Assembly: GCA_037951165.1 (NCBI GenBank)
Contig: JBBDHG010000110.1
Span: 62,001-126,000 of the forward strand
Direction of reading: 5' to 3'
Source: Lophius americanus
Lineage: Eukaryota; Chordata; Actinopteri; Lophiiformes; Lophiidae
DNA length: 64,000 bases
Shown one piece after another: positions 54,560 through 63,350 of the stretch. The translations under genes and the position numbers were made by a program. The notes under the pieces are model-generated. The model had not been told where the DNA came from, did not search any database, and worked only from the letters and a program-made list of their open reading frames with translations. The number at the start of each line of letters is the position of its first letter. Position 1 is the first letter of the stretch.

Positions 54560-55110
54560 TGGTAGGGGGGGGGGAGATAAATTGTGCATCGTGTGTGGAG
54601 TGGCATGACGTGGAGCGTTGTTGCTGATTTCCACAGCTTCGCTCGACACACTCCTGCTGAGTTAATAATTCTGACCTCGGCTTAATTAAAATAACAGGCC
54701 ATCCTCCACTGAGAAAAAAAAGGAGCAGTTTGAGAATTATTCCAACTAATCGCTAATTAAGATTTAGCAAAACAACAAGAAACCTGTCAAGGAGGAAGTG
54801 TCTATTTTTGGAGTGAAATTGAGGGGAAAGGAGCAGCCTTGTGTGTGTGTGTGTGTGTGTGTGTTGACGCCAGGCGCCCTTTTATTTTGAAGGAGCGGCG
54901 TTGCTCAGAAGAAAAAAAAAAGAAATGTAGTAAAACTAGTGCGCACTATATGCAGCACATCAATTAACATAACCGATTCCTTCAACCTAAAGAGAACATA
55001 ATCACATTTACAAACACTCGTTTAGGGGGCAACGCTCCCCTTTCTGAGGAATAAGTCCCGGCATTGCTACATTAATTGCTCATTTTGTAGAGCTGCACTT
55101 TTGACCAGGC
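54560..55110. promoter_or_regulatory. Candidate conserved non-coding element (strong)
   Basis: Contains GAGTTAATAATTCTGACC, CGGCTTAATTAAAATAACAG, CAACTAATCGCTAATTAAG, CACATCAATTAACATAACC and GCTACATTAATTGCTC. Interrupted by a GT array at 54841-54864. Start of the longest CNE-like run in the window. Confidence 0.45.
54839..54864. repeat. (GT)n microsatellite
   Basis: About 13 GT units; a shorter GT/T stretch recurs at 55256-55280. Confidence 0.95.
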
Positions 55111-55361
55111 GAGGTGAAGGGGGCCAGAAACGCAGTCACAACAAAAATGATTGTGCTGTAATAACTGTGTCTCCTCTCTAGTCTCCAATCTCGGCCCCCG
55201 CCGCCGCGAGGGCTGTAATTCCGCAGCGAGGATTGTTAAGAGGATATCATTATCGTGTGTGTGTGTGTGTTTTTTTTTTCCTAGTAAGCTCCAGATTTGG
55301 TTAAATATAGAAGTGTGTGTGTGTTTTTTTTTCTGTTTTTTTTGTTGCCTCTCCTTTTCAG

Positions 55362-55560
55362 CTGTGCGTTAAAGCTGGGTCAAGCCGACCCCTCCCGTGG
55401 CAATTCCTTTTCAAACGGGAGCTGCCAAAGCGCCTCCTCTGCCACGAACGCAGCCAATATCGATGCCATGCTCAAAAAACTGATTGAGAGACTTACATGT
55501 TTCAAAGCACGCCGGGAGCTGGGGGCCCGGCGACAGCCCAGAGTATTAAAGCCGAGATAG
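55362..55560 (+). CDS. Possible exon (66 codons) behind a strong splice acceptor, or conserved non-coding element
   Basis: A textbook acceptor, TTGTTGCCTCTCCTTTTCAG, ends at 55361 after a long T-rich tract. The frame then reads ALKLGQADPSRGNSFSNG, a Ser/Ala/Asn-rich part, and IDAMLKKLIERLTCFKARRE, and stops at TAG 55558-55560. The lysine/leucine part could form an amphipathic helix. No donor is needed if it is a terminal exon. Against this, the region lies within CNE-like DNA and I recognise no family. Confidence 0.3.
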
Positions 55561-55564
55561 TCAC

Positions 55565-56420
55565 CAGTGGGCTATGAAGAAAAAAAAAACAACAACATAT
55601 GGCCACAAGTCCGACGAAGCACCAGGACAAAATTTCATACTTTGATTTTATAGAAAAATATCCTTTTAGGTGGATGGAGGGAGGAAAATGAAATGCTGGA
55701 AATAACAAGACACGCGATTGAATAAAAGAGAACTTTGGGTCAATTGCAATGCAATTTAAAAGGGAATATTCATTTTTTTCCTTTTGAAGGGAGCTTCACC
55801 ACCTTTCACGATTCCAACAATGATCTGCTTTAATAGTCGGCGCCGTTCCTTTCACTTCCTCCTCACGGGTTGGCAGGTCGCAGCCCTGAAAAAACCTTCG
55901 CCGTGCCATCTTCTTCATCTTTTATTTCCGATAAAACGCCTTCTGAAGGACGCCGGCGAGCTAACAGAGGAGTCAAAGACGCGACAGCGCCGACTAATTT
56001 AATTAATGAAAGTATGATATTATGAGTCATACTTTATTCTCCACTTATCAAAGGGGCTCTTCAGAAAAGTGTCAACATCGGATCGGTGAAAAGGCCTTTT
56101 TAATTAGTCGAAGGAAATGACTAAGAAGGGTCTTGATTTTTCCGGCTGATAGAGTTTATCAGAAGATGATAAAGACGAAGGACCCCATTCATCTAAATCC
56201 CCAAAGAGCCCCCATTGTTATCTCCGTATACTGTTCCTCTCTAAATCGCAGAGCATAATGGAGATTCGGCGGTGAAGTGTGGAGCCGCGCGCTACGTTTG
56301 CATATTTATTCAGCTGTCATATCTATCGGAGCAGATCATCAGAGGAGATAAACTAAAGAGATGAGGGAATAATGGCTCTCGCCGAGAGGCTGCCGTACGA
56401 TACAAGCGCATTCCTGAAAA
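55565..56420. promoter_or_regulatory. Candidate conserved non-coding block (strong)
   Basis: Contains CTTTGATTTTATAG, GCGCCGACTAATTTAATTAA, GAAAGTATGATATTATGAGT, GGCCTTTTTAATTAGTCG, TGATAGAGTTTATCAG and CGTTTGCATATTTATTCAGC. Unique, dense in homeodomain and HOX/PBX-like words, no coding frame. Confidence 0.45.
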
Positions 56421-57285
56421 ACACCGGGAAGTGGGTAAACAAAAAATCTACTCTACAAAGCCCCGCAATTCAAAACCAGCCGCGGTTAATGACGGCAATG
56501 ACGGTGATGGTAATGATGATGAAGGTGCTGTGAATAAAATTTGAATGATTGAAAGTTTTGAAGGCGCGTCTATGCCAACGCTGTGATGTCGCCAACTTTT
56601 CTCCTGCTGCTGAAATGCAAGAAAACCCGGACAATGTTGGCGCATGATTCCTAAAACCAGCTTTTTGAGAACGTCCTTATTTTCACAATTATCGCGCTCT
56701 TTTATGTCCGGCGGCGATAAAGCCTCACTTTAAACATCGATCTTCAACGCTGATTATTTCACGGATCCAATCAGACCGGGCGAAAATAGGCGCTTTAACC
56801 CTTCCTGAATGCAACGCAACCCCTGACATTCAGTGGAAGGGGTCTCCGTCGGCGAACACCACATAGGGAGTGGCAAAAAAGTGCCCCCTTTGATCGGCAC
56901 CAGATATATTCAAACATCACTTTTGCACTTGTTGGAGATGAAGACCTTTTCGTTTCATCGCCGCAACTCTTAATGGGCCTTCATCTACATGCGAGGGTAT
57001 CACAGGGACACTCGTGTCATCTTTGCCTCGATGCCCGCGCGCCTCCGCCTCCACGAGGACGCCATAGGACGGCTAATTGAACAATATCCAAGATGTGACA
57101 AGAGGGGAGCGGAGGAGGAACCCTGCTCGATGGCGCCATCTAGTGGCTCCCGCAGGAGGCGGCGCTCGCTCCCCTGCTGCCGAGCAACTTTGGATGGACA
57201 ACTATCTGTTGTATTTGCATGAATGTGATTGCTTTTGTCGGCGCACTCATCTGACTGCAATTATAAAGAGTAGCATTAAAACGCT
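56421..57285. other. Unique sequence, no gene recognised
   Basis: Frames at 56989-57295 on both strands overlap and lack motifs. A GATGGCGCCATCTAG palindrome-like word occurs at 57129. The region may continue the flanking CNE-like blocks. Confidence 0.35.
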
Positions 57286-57450
57286 AATTAATTAACTCAA
57301 TTGTGGGTTAGATTGATTAATTCCAAACAAACACCAGATCTCCGCCAGCAAATGAGCTCTGGAGTGCCGATGCATCTGGGAGGAGACATTTTGATTACGC
57401 GCGCACACATGTAGTTGCAAATCTTTTAATTAGCAGGAAGAGATGGAGAT
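57286..57450. promoter_or_regulatory. Candidate conserved non-coding element
   Basis: Contains CGCTAATTAATTAACTCAAT, TTAGATTGATTAATTCC, GACATTTTGATTACGCGC and CTTTTAATTAGCAGG: a tight cluster of TAATTA/TTAATT cores. Confidence 0.45.
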
Positions 57451-57639
57451 GGAGGGAGTGAGTCGGGGAGCGCGACGATCCCGTTTTGTTACTTGTAATC
57501 ATAATTTGGTCAGTTTTTTTTTTTCATTTTTTGAAAGAACGACGCGGACAGGCGGCTCAATTATAGCAAAGTCGTATTGCGCATGTGCGTGGGCTGGTGC
57601 GCGCGTGTCCCTGTGAGGGGTGTGCGCGTGTGGAGCGTC

Positions 57640-57900
57640 AGAGTCGGGGGCACGCCTGTAACAAAATGGATCTTGACATGGAAAGTCATCAGACGAAAAG
57701 AGAAAATCAAATTATGATCAAAAGCAAACAGATGGTCACATAAATCATCTATTCACACGTTGGACCGGAGCCTCTGCTGCAGAACAATGAATCACCGCCT
57801 ATCAATGCCACAATCCGAGCATAAGGGGCCTTCTGTGAATACTTAAAACTCCCACTTATTATTATTATCATCGTTCAATCCCAATAAGGGAGGGGAGCTC
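57640..57900. promoter_or_regulatory. Possible conserved non-coding element
   Basis: Unique sequence with AGTCATCAGACGAAAAG, CAAATTATGATCAAAAGC and AACAATGAATCACCGCC. Weaker site clustering than neighbours. Confidence 0.3.
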
Positions 57901-58194
57901 AAATGTTTAGTTTGGCTATTTTTTTTTTGGGGTCAAACTTGTGTGAAAAAACCTGAAACTAAATTCAGAGAAAATGCTCATATATATTTTTTTTCTTCTC
58001 ATTAACTCTTCGTGTCTTTGAGAAGAGAATTATTCCCCCTTGCGTCAACAAAGCTCGCCCAGATTTAGGTCTTTTCCATGAAAAATAATTCATTTCTGGC
58101 ACAAGTGCATGCATGCACCCATGCAGACCCCTGCACACCTGAGCCAGATTTAAAAGGGAGCATTCAGTCGGAGCCTTTTTTCTCAGTGTGCCGT

Positions 58195-58625
58195 CAGCAT
58201 CTGCACATGCAGAACAGCCTAATCAGACAGATACCAGTAAAGTGCATGTAATACTTTAGAGATTTAATGCAGTTTTTAATTGGATAGAGGCCCATTATTT
58301 TTCAATACAGAAGGGGCACTGAGGCACATAAAGCTCTTGAATATTTTTGCAAATCGTGTTCGACAGCATAATGATTAACCGTGGCACTAAATTTGCTTCG
58401 CAAAATGAAAAGCAAACTTCATGCAAGGCGTAATTTAATTGTTTCCCTTCACATTTTCTGCCTCCCATTGTTGAAAGCTTAACATTTTTCGAGGCTGCTG
58501 AACAGCCGCCTCGCGATGCTTGAGCTGCAACAATGTGACTGACAAATGTTTCCCAGTAGCTGAAGACTTCCCGGTGTCTCCGAGGTGCCAAGTGTTTGTG
58601 GAATCTCTGTGTCGCATTTGAAGCC
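58195..58625. promoter_or_regulatory. Candidate conserved non-coding element (strong)
   Basis: Contains GATTTAATGCAGTTTTTAAT, GCATAATGATTAACCG, GGCGTAATTTAATTGTTTCC and CCCATTGTTGAAAGC (SOX-like). The 98-codon minus frame here has no known motif. Confidence 0.45.
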
Positions 58626-58859
58626 TTATAACGAGGATTTTAAGTTTAAGTTTAAGGCTAAAAACAATGTCATAAATAACAAATAATACAGAATCTTTTC
58701 AGTATATTACGCTTTTCTACCTGAGATATAATTCATATTCAACTCCGATAAACCTCAAATAATAAAAAAAAACTGCAATTTAAGCATATATTGCTATATT
58801 TGATCATTCAAAAATCTTATTATTAGAGGGTTTTTTTTTTCATGCAAACATTTTGAAGA

Positions 58860-59065
58860 CTGCTAATTGTATTTTTGCAGAGTAAATCATTTCTGCAGAC
58901 AGAACTGCGGGTCATATTCCCAGTCCCAACCTGAGGAGAACACTGCCATCTGGGCTACAATTACAGGTAATGCAATCCTGACTAGTTCTGTGAATAATCA
59001 TGAATATTCAGAGTCGGCCTCAAACATTCTGCTCAAATAAATACACAGAAGGTTTTTTTTTTTTT
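58860..59065. promoter_or_regulatory. Possible conserved non-coding element
   Basis: Contains GGCTACAATTACAGGTAATG and GTGAATAATCATGAATATTC. It could also be distal 3' UTR of the minus-strand gene candidate that ends at 59677. Confidence 0.3.
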
Positions 59066-59676
59066 TTGAAAAGGCTGAATACGTATAAAGAATAGAAGTA
59101 AGGGGAAAAAGAACCACGGCTATGAGAAAGAAGGTACAGGAGTAGAAAAAGACAATAAATGTTAAGAGCGCTAACGCAGTGGCTGCATTCAGGTCACATT
59201 TCTCCCCTGGGTGATTTCTTACTCTCAGTGCATAATGGCGCAAAGAATATTAAAAAAAAAAAAAGTTCTCTCTCAGTGTAAAGTGATGAAATAAATCCAA
59301 TCCAGCGGCGGCTGCCTGTAAAGCCGTCGCACACAGAGGCCTACTTGTTTGTACAGTCTGCAGAGCAGATGGAAAGAAGTGTGACATTTACGCATAAAGA
59401 GAAGATCGTACGTAGTTATGACTTGTGTACAACATGGACATGTACAGCACATACTTTCTGTGTGTAATACCGCATCAATAACTTCTCACTGGTTCACACG
59501 AGCGAATCCCTCGCCAGCGCGTTGCTGAACTGCAGGACTTGTGTGTGTGTGTGTGTAATGGTAGGATAGTCTGTTGTAGCACCTCTCAGCGAGTGGGAGG
59601 ATGCCTGAGGAAGGGAGGGAAGAAAATAAAAGTGTAGCGCCGCCGATTTCCAAGAACAAGGGGTGATGCTCAGCGG
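59066..59676 (-). other. Possible 3' UTR of the minus-strand gene candidate
   Basis: If the exon at 59677-59715 is real, transcription continues leftward here. The minus strand has UTR-like words (TGTACATGTCCATGTTGTAC, GTCATAACTACGTACG, TGTACAAACAAG). I did not find an unambiguous AATAAA plus GT-rich end on this strand. Assignment depends entirely on the exon call. Confidence 0.25.
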
Positions 59677-59715
59677 CTACGGAGGCATGGAGCTGATGAG
59701 CCACACGATGAAGAT
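59677..59715 (-). CDS. Candidate terminal exon, hydrophobic C-terminus of an unidentified membrane protein
   Basis: On the minus strand a strong acceptor (pyrimidine-rich TTCCACTACTCTTTTACCAG, with the branch-like CTTAAC upstream) precedes ATC at 59715. The frame gives IFIVWLISSMPP and a TAG at 59677-59679. Phase is 0, matching the phase-0 end of the exon-like segment at 61440-61488. The hydrophobic run could end a transmembrane helix or a GPI signal. I do not recognise the protein. The intron between the two (59716-61439) would hold the Rex-like LINE in the same orientation. The two other phases give peptides of 14 or about 70 codons without motifs. Confidence 0.4.
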   Translation of the reverse strand: MFIVWLISSMPP

Positions 59716-60132
59716 CTGGTAAAAGAGTAGTGGAAGCCAGGTTAAGAAAAGGGGGTGGCCGTTTTTGAGCAGCGGTATGGTTTCATGCCAAGAGAAAAAA
59801 GTACTGCGGATGAAACGCGGTGCTGTGAGAGTGCTGAGGGGGAAGTTTGGAGGAGGTCAGGAGGAGGTGCATTGTTCCTGTCTGGATTTAGAGAACGAGG
59901 ACGAGGGAGGGGCTGCAGGAGTGCAGGAGGAATTCTGGAGCGACATAGACGTAGGGTAGAGGGGTAAGATAAGATAAAATAAACCTTTATTAGTCTTACA
60001 ACGGCGAGAATTACAGGGTTACAGCATTAAAGAGCGCACAGATCAATATAACAGGATAAGATGCAAATATAGATATGATTATTAAATTATACTAGTATTA
60101 CGCCATAATATGAATATTACACTGTACAGGAA

Positions 60133-60252
60133 ATATACTAAAATATTACAATATACTCAAATATTACAATATACTAAAATATTACAATATACTCAAATAT
60201 TACAATATACTAAAATATTACAATATACTCAAATATTACACTATACTAAAAG
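60133..60252. repeat. 18-bp tandem repeat with alternating units (36-bp dimer)
   Basis: ATATACTAAAATATTACA and ATATACTCAAATATTACA alternate, starting at 60133, 60151, 60169, 60187, 60205 and 60223, with a decayed unit at 60241. It lies in the 3' part of the Rex-like LINE. Confidence 0.95.
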
Positions 60253-60433
60253 AATGTACTATAGTACAATATTATCACCATCTATTGGACATATTGCACT
60301 ATAATAGAAATATAATAGAAATATTACACTATACAATAATACAAAAAATATATATATAATGACAATATATAAAACTGTAAGAAATAAACGAGTGGCAATA
60401 TTACACTGTCCCATAATGTGAAGTGCAAGTGAG

Positions 60434-60470
60434 GCATGTGTGTGTGTGTGTGTGTTTGTGTGCGTGTGTT

Positions 60471-60525
<55 letters not shown>

Positions 60526-60545
60526 GTGTTGTGTGTGTGTGTGTT

Positions 60546-60620
<75 letters not shown>

Positions 60621-60732
60621 TTGTGCGCGTGTGTTGTGTGTGCGTGTGTTTGTGTATTTGTGTGTTTGTGTATGTGTGTGTGTGTGTGCGTGTGTGTGTG
60701 TGTGTGTTTGTGTGTGTTTGTGTGCGTGTGTC
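60434..60732. repeat. Long (GT)n array with TTTG and GCGT interruptions
   Basis: About 300 bases. All long frames reported here (repeats of Cys/Val or Thr/His) are by-products of the dinucleotide repeat. Confidence 0.97.
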
Positions 60733-60905
60733 TGGCCTTCCTGATCGGTTTGTCCAGTTTCCTCCTGTCAGCAGCTGAGATGCTGCTGACAGCAGACCAC
60801 TCCATAAAAGATGGCCGACGCCCCCACAGAGTCGTAGAAGGTCCTCAGGAGCCCCCCCGTATTCCAAAAGACCTCAGTCTCAGCAGGTGGAGCAGCAAAG
60901 TGGAG

Positions 60906-61439
60906 TGTGGAAAAGAGGATGGAGACATTTCATCTCTAAATCATGGAGCTCAGACACCTGGAGCCTTCAAACCATCTCTGCTGTGAAGGAAGGGGATGAT
61001 GAGGAAATAAAGTCTTTTTTGAGCCACTATCATCTCCACATTATGAGCAGGTCCCAGGGTTTTTGGAACGGAGTGGACACATACTTCTATCTTTGACAGG
61101 GGAGTCTGATTTGTTGTAGTCTTTGCTGCAGAAACACGTTTATATACAAGGTGCTTGAAACTACAGCTTATTCAAGCAAACAGGTGATTATGTAAACTCC
61201 AGCGTATACAAGCCTTGTTGTCAGAAGTTCCTGTCCCCCTCTTGCTGCCTTCTATTCACATCAGAATTACAATATGCAAGTTCCAGATGTGTGAAAAGCC
61301 ATAAAACATGGGGAACATTCCTACTGTTCCCACGGCACCGCTGTAGGTTCTGTTTGAGGTTCCACAAAAACATCTCAAATCTGCTGGTGCTCTGATGCTA
61401 TTGGCTCCGCCCCTGGTTCTCCACATGTCCTCACCTCAC
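60906..61439. other. Unique sequence, nothing recognised
   Basis: Would lie in the intron of the minus-strand gene candidate. Up to about 61000 may be further LINE sequence. Confidence 0.4.
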
Positions 61440-61488
61440 CTTGTGCTTCCAGTTGGACATGAAGTTGGCGATAGGCTGACGGATGAGG
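61440..61488 (-). CDS. Candidate internal exon, 49 bp, of an unidentified protein
   Basis: On the minus strand, acceptor CTGACTCACTCTCTTCAG (with CTGAC as a consensus branch site) precedes 61488, and donor AAG|GTGAGG follows 61440. The exon completes a split codon and then reads LIRQPIANFMSNWKHK, ending in phase 0, which joins in frame to the exon at 59677-59715. Both splice signals, the frame and the codon choice look genuine. The sequence suggests a polar segment before a membrane-embedded end. No family recognised. The preceding exon (ending after two codon bases) is not visible in the window. Confidence 0.45.
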
Positions 61489-61618
61489 CTGAAGAGAGTG
61501 AGTCAGCGTTATTTTCATGAGGAATCTGATTACACTCACACAGATTTCCTCATTGTCCAAAAGCGCAATTCATGGTGGTGCGTTTTTTTCTTTTTTCTTA
61601 AGATTCTGGGGAACGAGG

Positions 61619-62219
61619 TCTGTGTGTGTGTATGTGCCTGTGTGTGTGTTTGTGGTTGTGTGTGTGTGTGTGCCTGTGTGTTTGTGGTTGTGTTTGTGTG
61701 TGCCTGTGTATAAGTGTGTGTCCTTGTGTTTGTGTATATGTCTCTGTATGTGTATGTGTCTGTGTGTATGTTTATGTGTGTGTGTATGTGTGTGTGTGCC
61801 TGTGAGTGTGTGTCTCTGTATGTGTGTGTGTGTCTGTGTGTGGGCCTGTGTGTGTGTATGTCTATGTGTTTGTGTCCGTGTGTGTCCGTGTGTGTGCCTG
61901 TGTGTAAGTGTGTGTCTTTGTGTGTGTATGTCTCTGTATGTGTCTGTGCATGTGTTTTACCCTGTGTGTATATATGTGACTGTGTGAAGGTGTATAAGCG
62001 TGTCTGTTTGTGTGTATTTGTGTGTGTGTGTCTCTGCGTGTGTGTTTGTCTCTGTATGTATATGTGTGTGTGTCTGTGTGTGTGTCTCTGTGTGTGTAAG
62101 TCTCTGTATGTGTGTGTGCACCTATGTGTCTCTGTTTGTGCGCATGTGCCTGTGTGTGTGTGTGTGTCTGTGTGTGTATGGGTATGTGGGTGTGTGTGAG
62201 TCTGAGTGTGTGTGTGTGT
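61619..62219. repeat. Long imperfect (GT)n array with CTCTGTATGT and CCTGTG words
   Basis: About 600 bases of GT with recurrent GTCTCTGTATGTGTGTGTG and GTGTGCCTGTGTG words and no fixed unit length. The open frames here are by-products. Confidence 0.97.
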
Positions 62220-62419
62220 CCTAAAGGATATTGCCTGCATAAAATCCAGGAAACACTGATACTAGAATATTCCTGTGATTACAGTTTAAGTTGATTATAA
62301 GACAAGAAAATACGAGGAGTAAATATCTAAAAGAGTTTGTTGTGATATTTTTCTCACGTTTTGTAACCTGAACATAGTCTTGTATAACTTTGAGTATTAA
62401 AGTGTAAAGTAACACCAGG

Positions 62420-62463
62420 CTGGCTTTGATCTGACGACAGCAATGTCATCAGATCAAAGCCAG
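62420..62463. repeat. 19-bp inverted repeat (hairpin) with one mismatch
   Basis: CTGGCTTTGATCTGACGAC (62420-62438) and GTCATCAGATCAAAGCCAG (62445-62463) pair with one mismatch around a 6-base loop. GC-balanced and in otherwise unique DNA. Too short for a typical microRNA precursor unless flanking sequence extends the stem, which I do not see. Confidence 0.9.
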
Positions 62464-62479
62464 GGAGACGACTAACAAG

Positions 62480-63040
62480 CTAATACTCCATCTAGATATG
62501 AAAACGTGACGTTGTTTTCTCCAGTACCAACATACTTCCGTGACTCTTTGACGTATATCAGTGCAAACCTCAAGATGTTGGTGTCTTTTTCACTTTCTTC
62601 TTTTTTTCTTTGTCGTAGAACCCCGTGAAAGTACCACATGATCGACGCAAACGTTCTTTCGGGAAGTGCATTTTCAGAATTAAATCAATTTTATTCCACA
62701 CCTTATTTTACCTTCTAAACATGTTTATTAAACTCAAAATCATTTTTCTAAGAGTCAATGATCTTGAGAACAGCATAGAATCTGTTCGACAAATAAAACG
62801 GTACATTTAGACCTTTGCGTTGCGTGGTCATGTGACCACAATGATACAATCTTAATCAACATCGTACGTATAACAATATTCTTTTATTTGAACTTTTATT
62901 ATTTTATTTAATTGACAAAGATCCGTCAACACGTTCCACCAACTATTATCATATTCTCATTCAAAAGTTGCTAAATCTTGACATGTATTGAAGTATGTCA
63001 TGTGTTTTGGCTGAGCCGAGTTGAATCCTCAGGGTTGCCG
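62480..63040. other. Unique sequence, nothing recognised
   Basis: An acceptor-like TTTTTTCTTTGTCGTAG at 62604-62620 (plus) leads into a 61-codon frame (62625-62810) that does not look coding. No other feature. Confidence 0.35.
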
Positions 63041-63044
63041 GATG

Positions 63045-63350
63045 ATTCCACAGGTTTCACGAGTCTTCCCGTTTGCTTTGACGGGATACTTTTTCTTGTT
63101 CCAAATAATAAGTACGATCCATGAATTTATCAAAAAAGACTTATAAAACACAAAATCCCTAACCCGTCCCAACATGCGGACCTGCTCCACGGAGAAGAAA
63201 AGTTGTTTTCTAAACAACCATCTAAAAAAAAAAATTATTTTTACTTTCAGCTGAAAGTACATCCAAAAAAAACCTAGTTATGAAAATTATATTCCATTTA
63301 TTCCTAAATTTTACCCACTGTATCTTTAAATTAAGCATTAAAAAAGTGCG
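63045..63350 (+). repeat. Interspersed repeat Z, copy 2
   Basis: Same order of words as 30195-30612: GGTTTCACGAGTC, CCAAATAATAAGTACGAT, AAAACACAAAATC, then TTATGAAAATTATATTCCAT and CCCACTGTATCTTTAAATT. No SINE is embedded here, so it shows the empty form of the element. Confidence 0.6.

Larger units (their letters stand above)
59962..60905 (-). pseudogene. Rex-like LINE, 5'-truncated, with internal microsatellite expansion
   Basis: Minus strand, right to left: 60900-60735 encodes GGLLRTFYDSVGASAIFYGV and, after a small deletion that shifts the frame, SSISAADRRKLDKPIRKA. These are the segments that follow the catalytic domain in fish LINEs with RLYFLRRLRSF and C.ADRRRLDKLIRKA motifs. A large CA/GT array has grown directly after KARH. 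The 3' part has ATTACACTGTACAGG-type text, an 18-bp tandem repeat, and ends at 59962 with AATAAAGGTTTATTTTATCT and TTATC units. Confidence 0.8.

Noticed and set aside
59486..59704. 72-codon minus frame as a coding end
   Set aside because: It is an alternative phase of the candidate terminal exon that runs on through a CA repeat. The phase-0 reading with the short hydrophobic end fits the upstream exon better.
60259..62240. Open frames of 100-234 codons rich in Thr/His or Cys/Val
   Set aside because: Products of GT/CA dinucleotide arrays. Only the flanking LINE reverse transcriptase remnant is meaningful.
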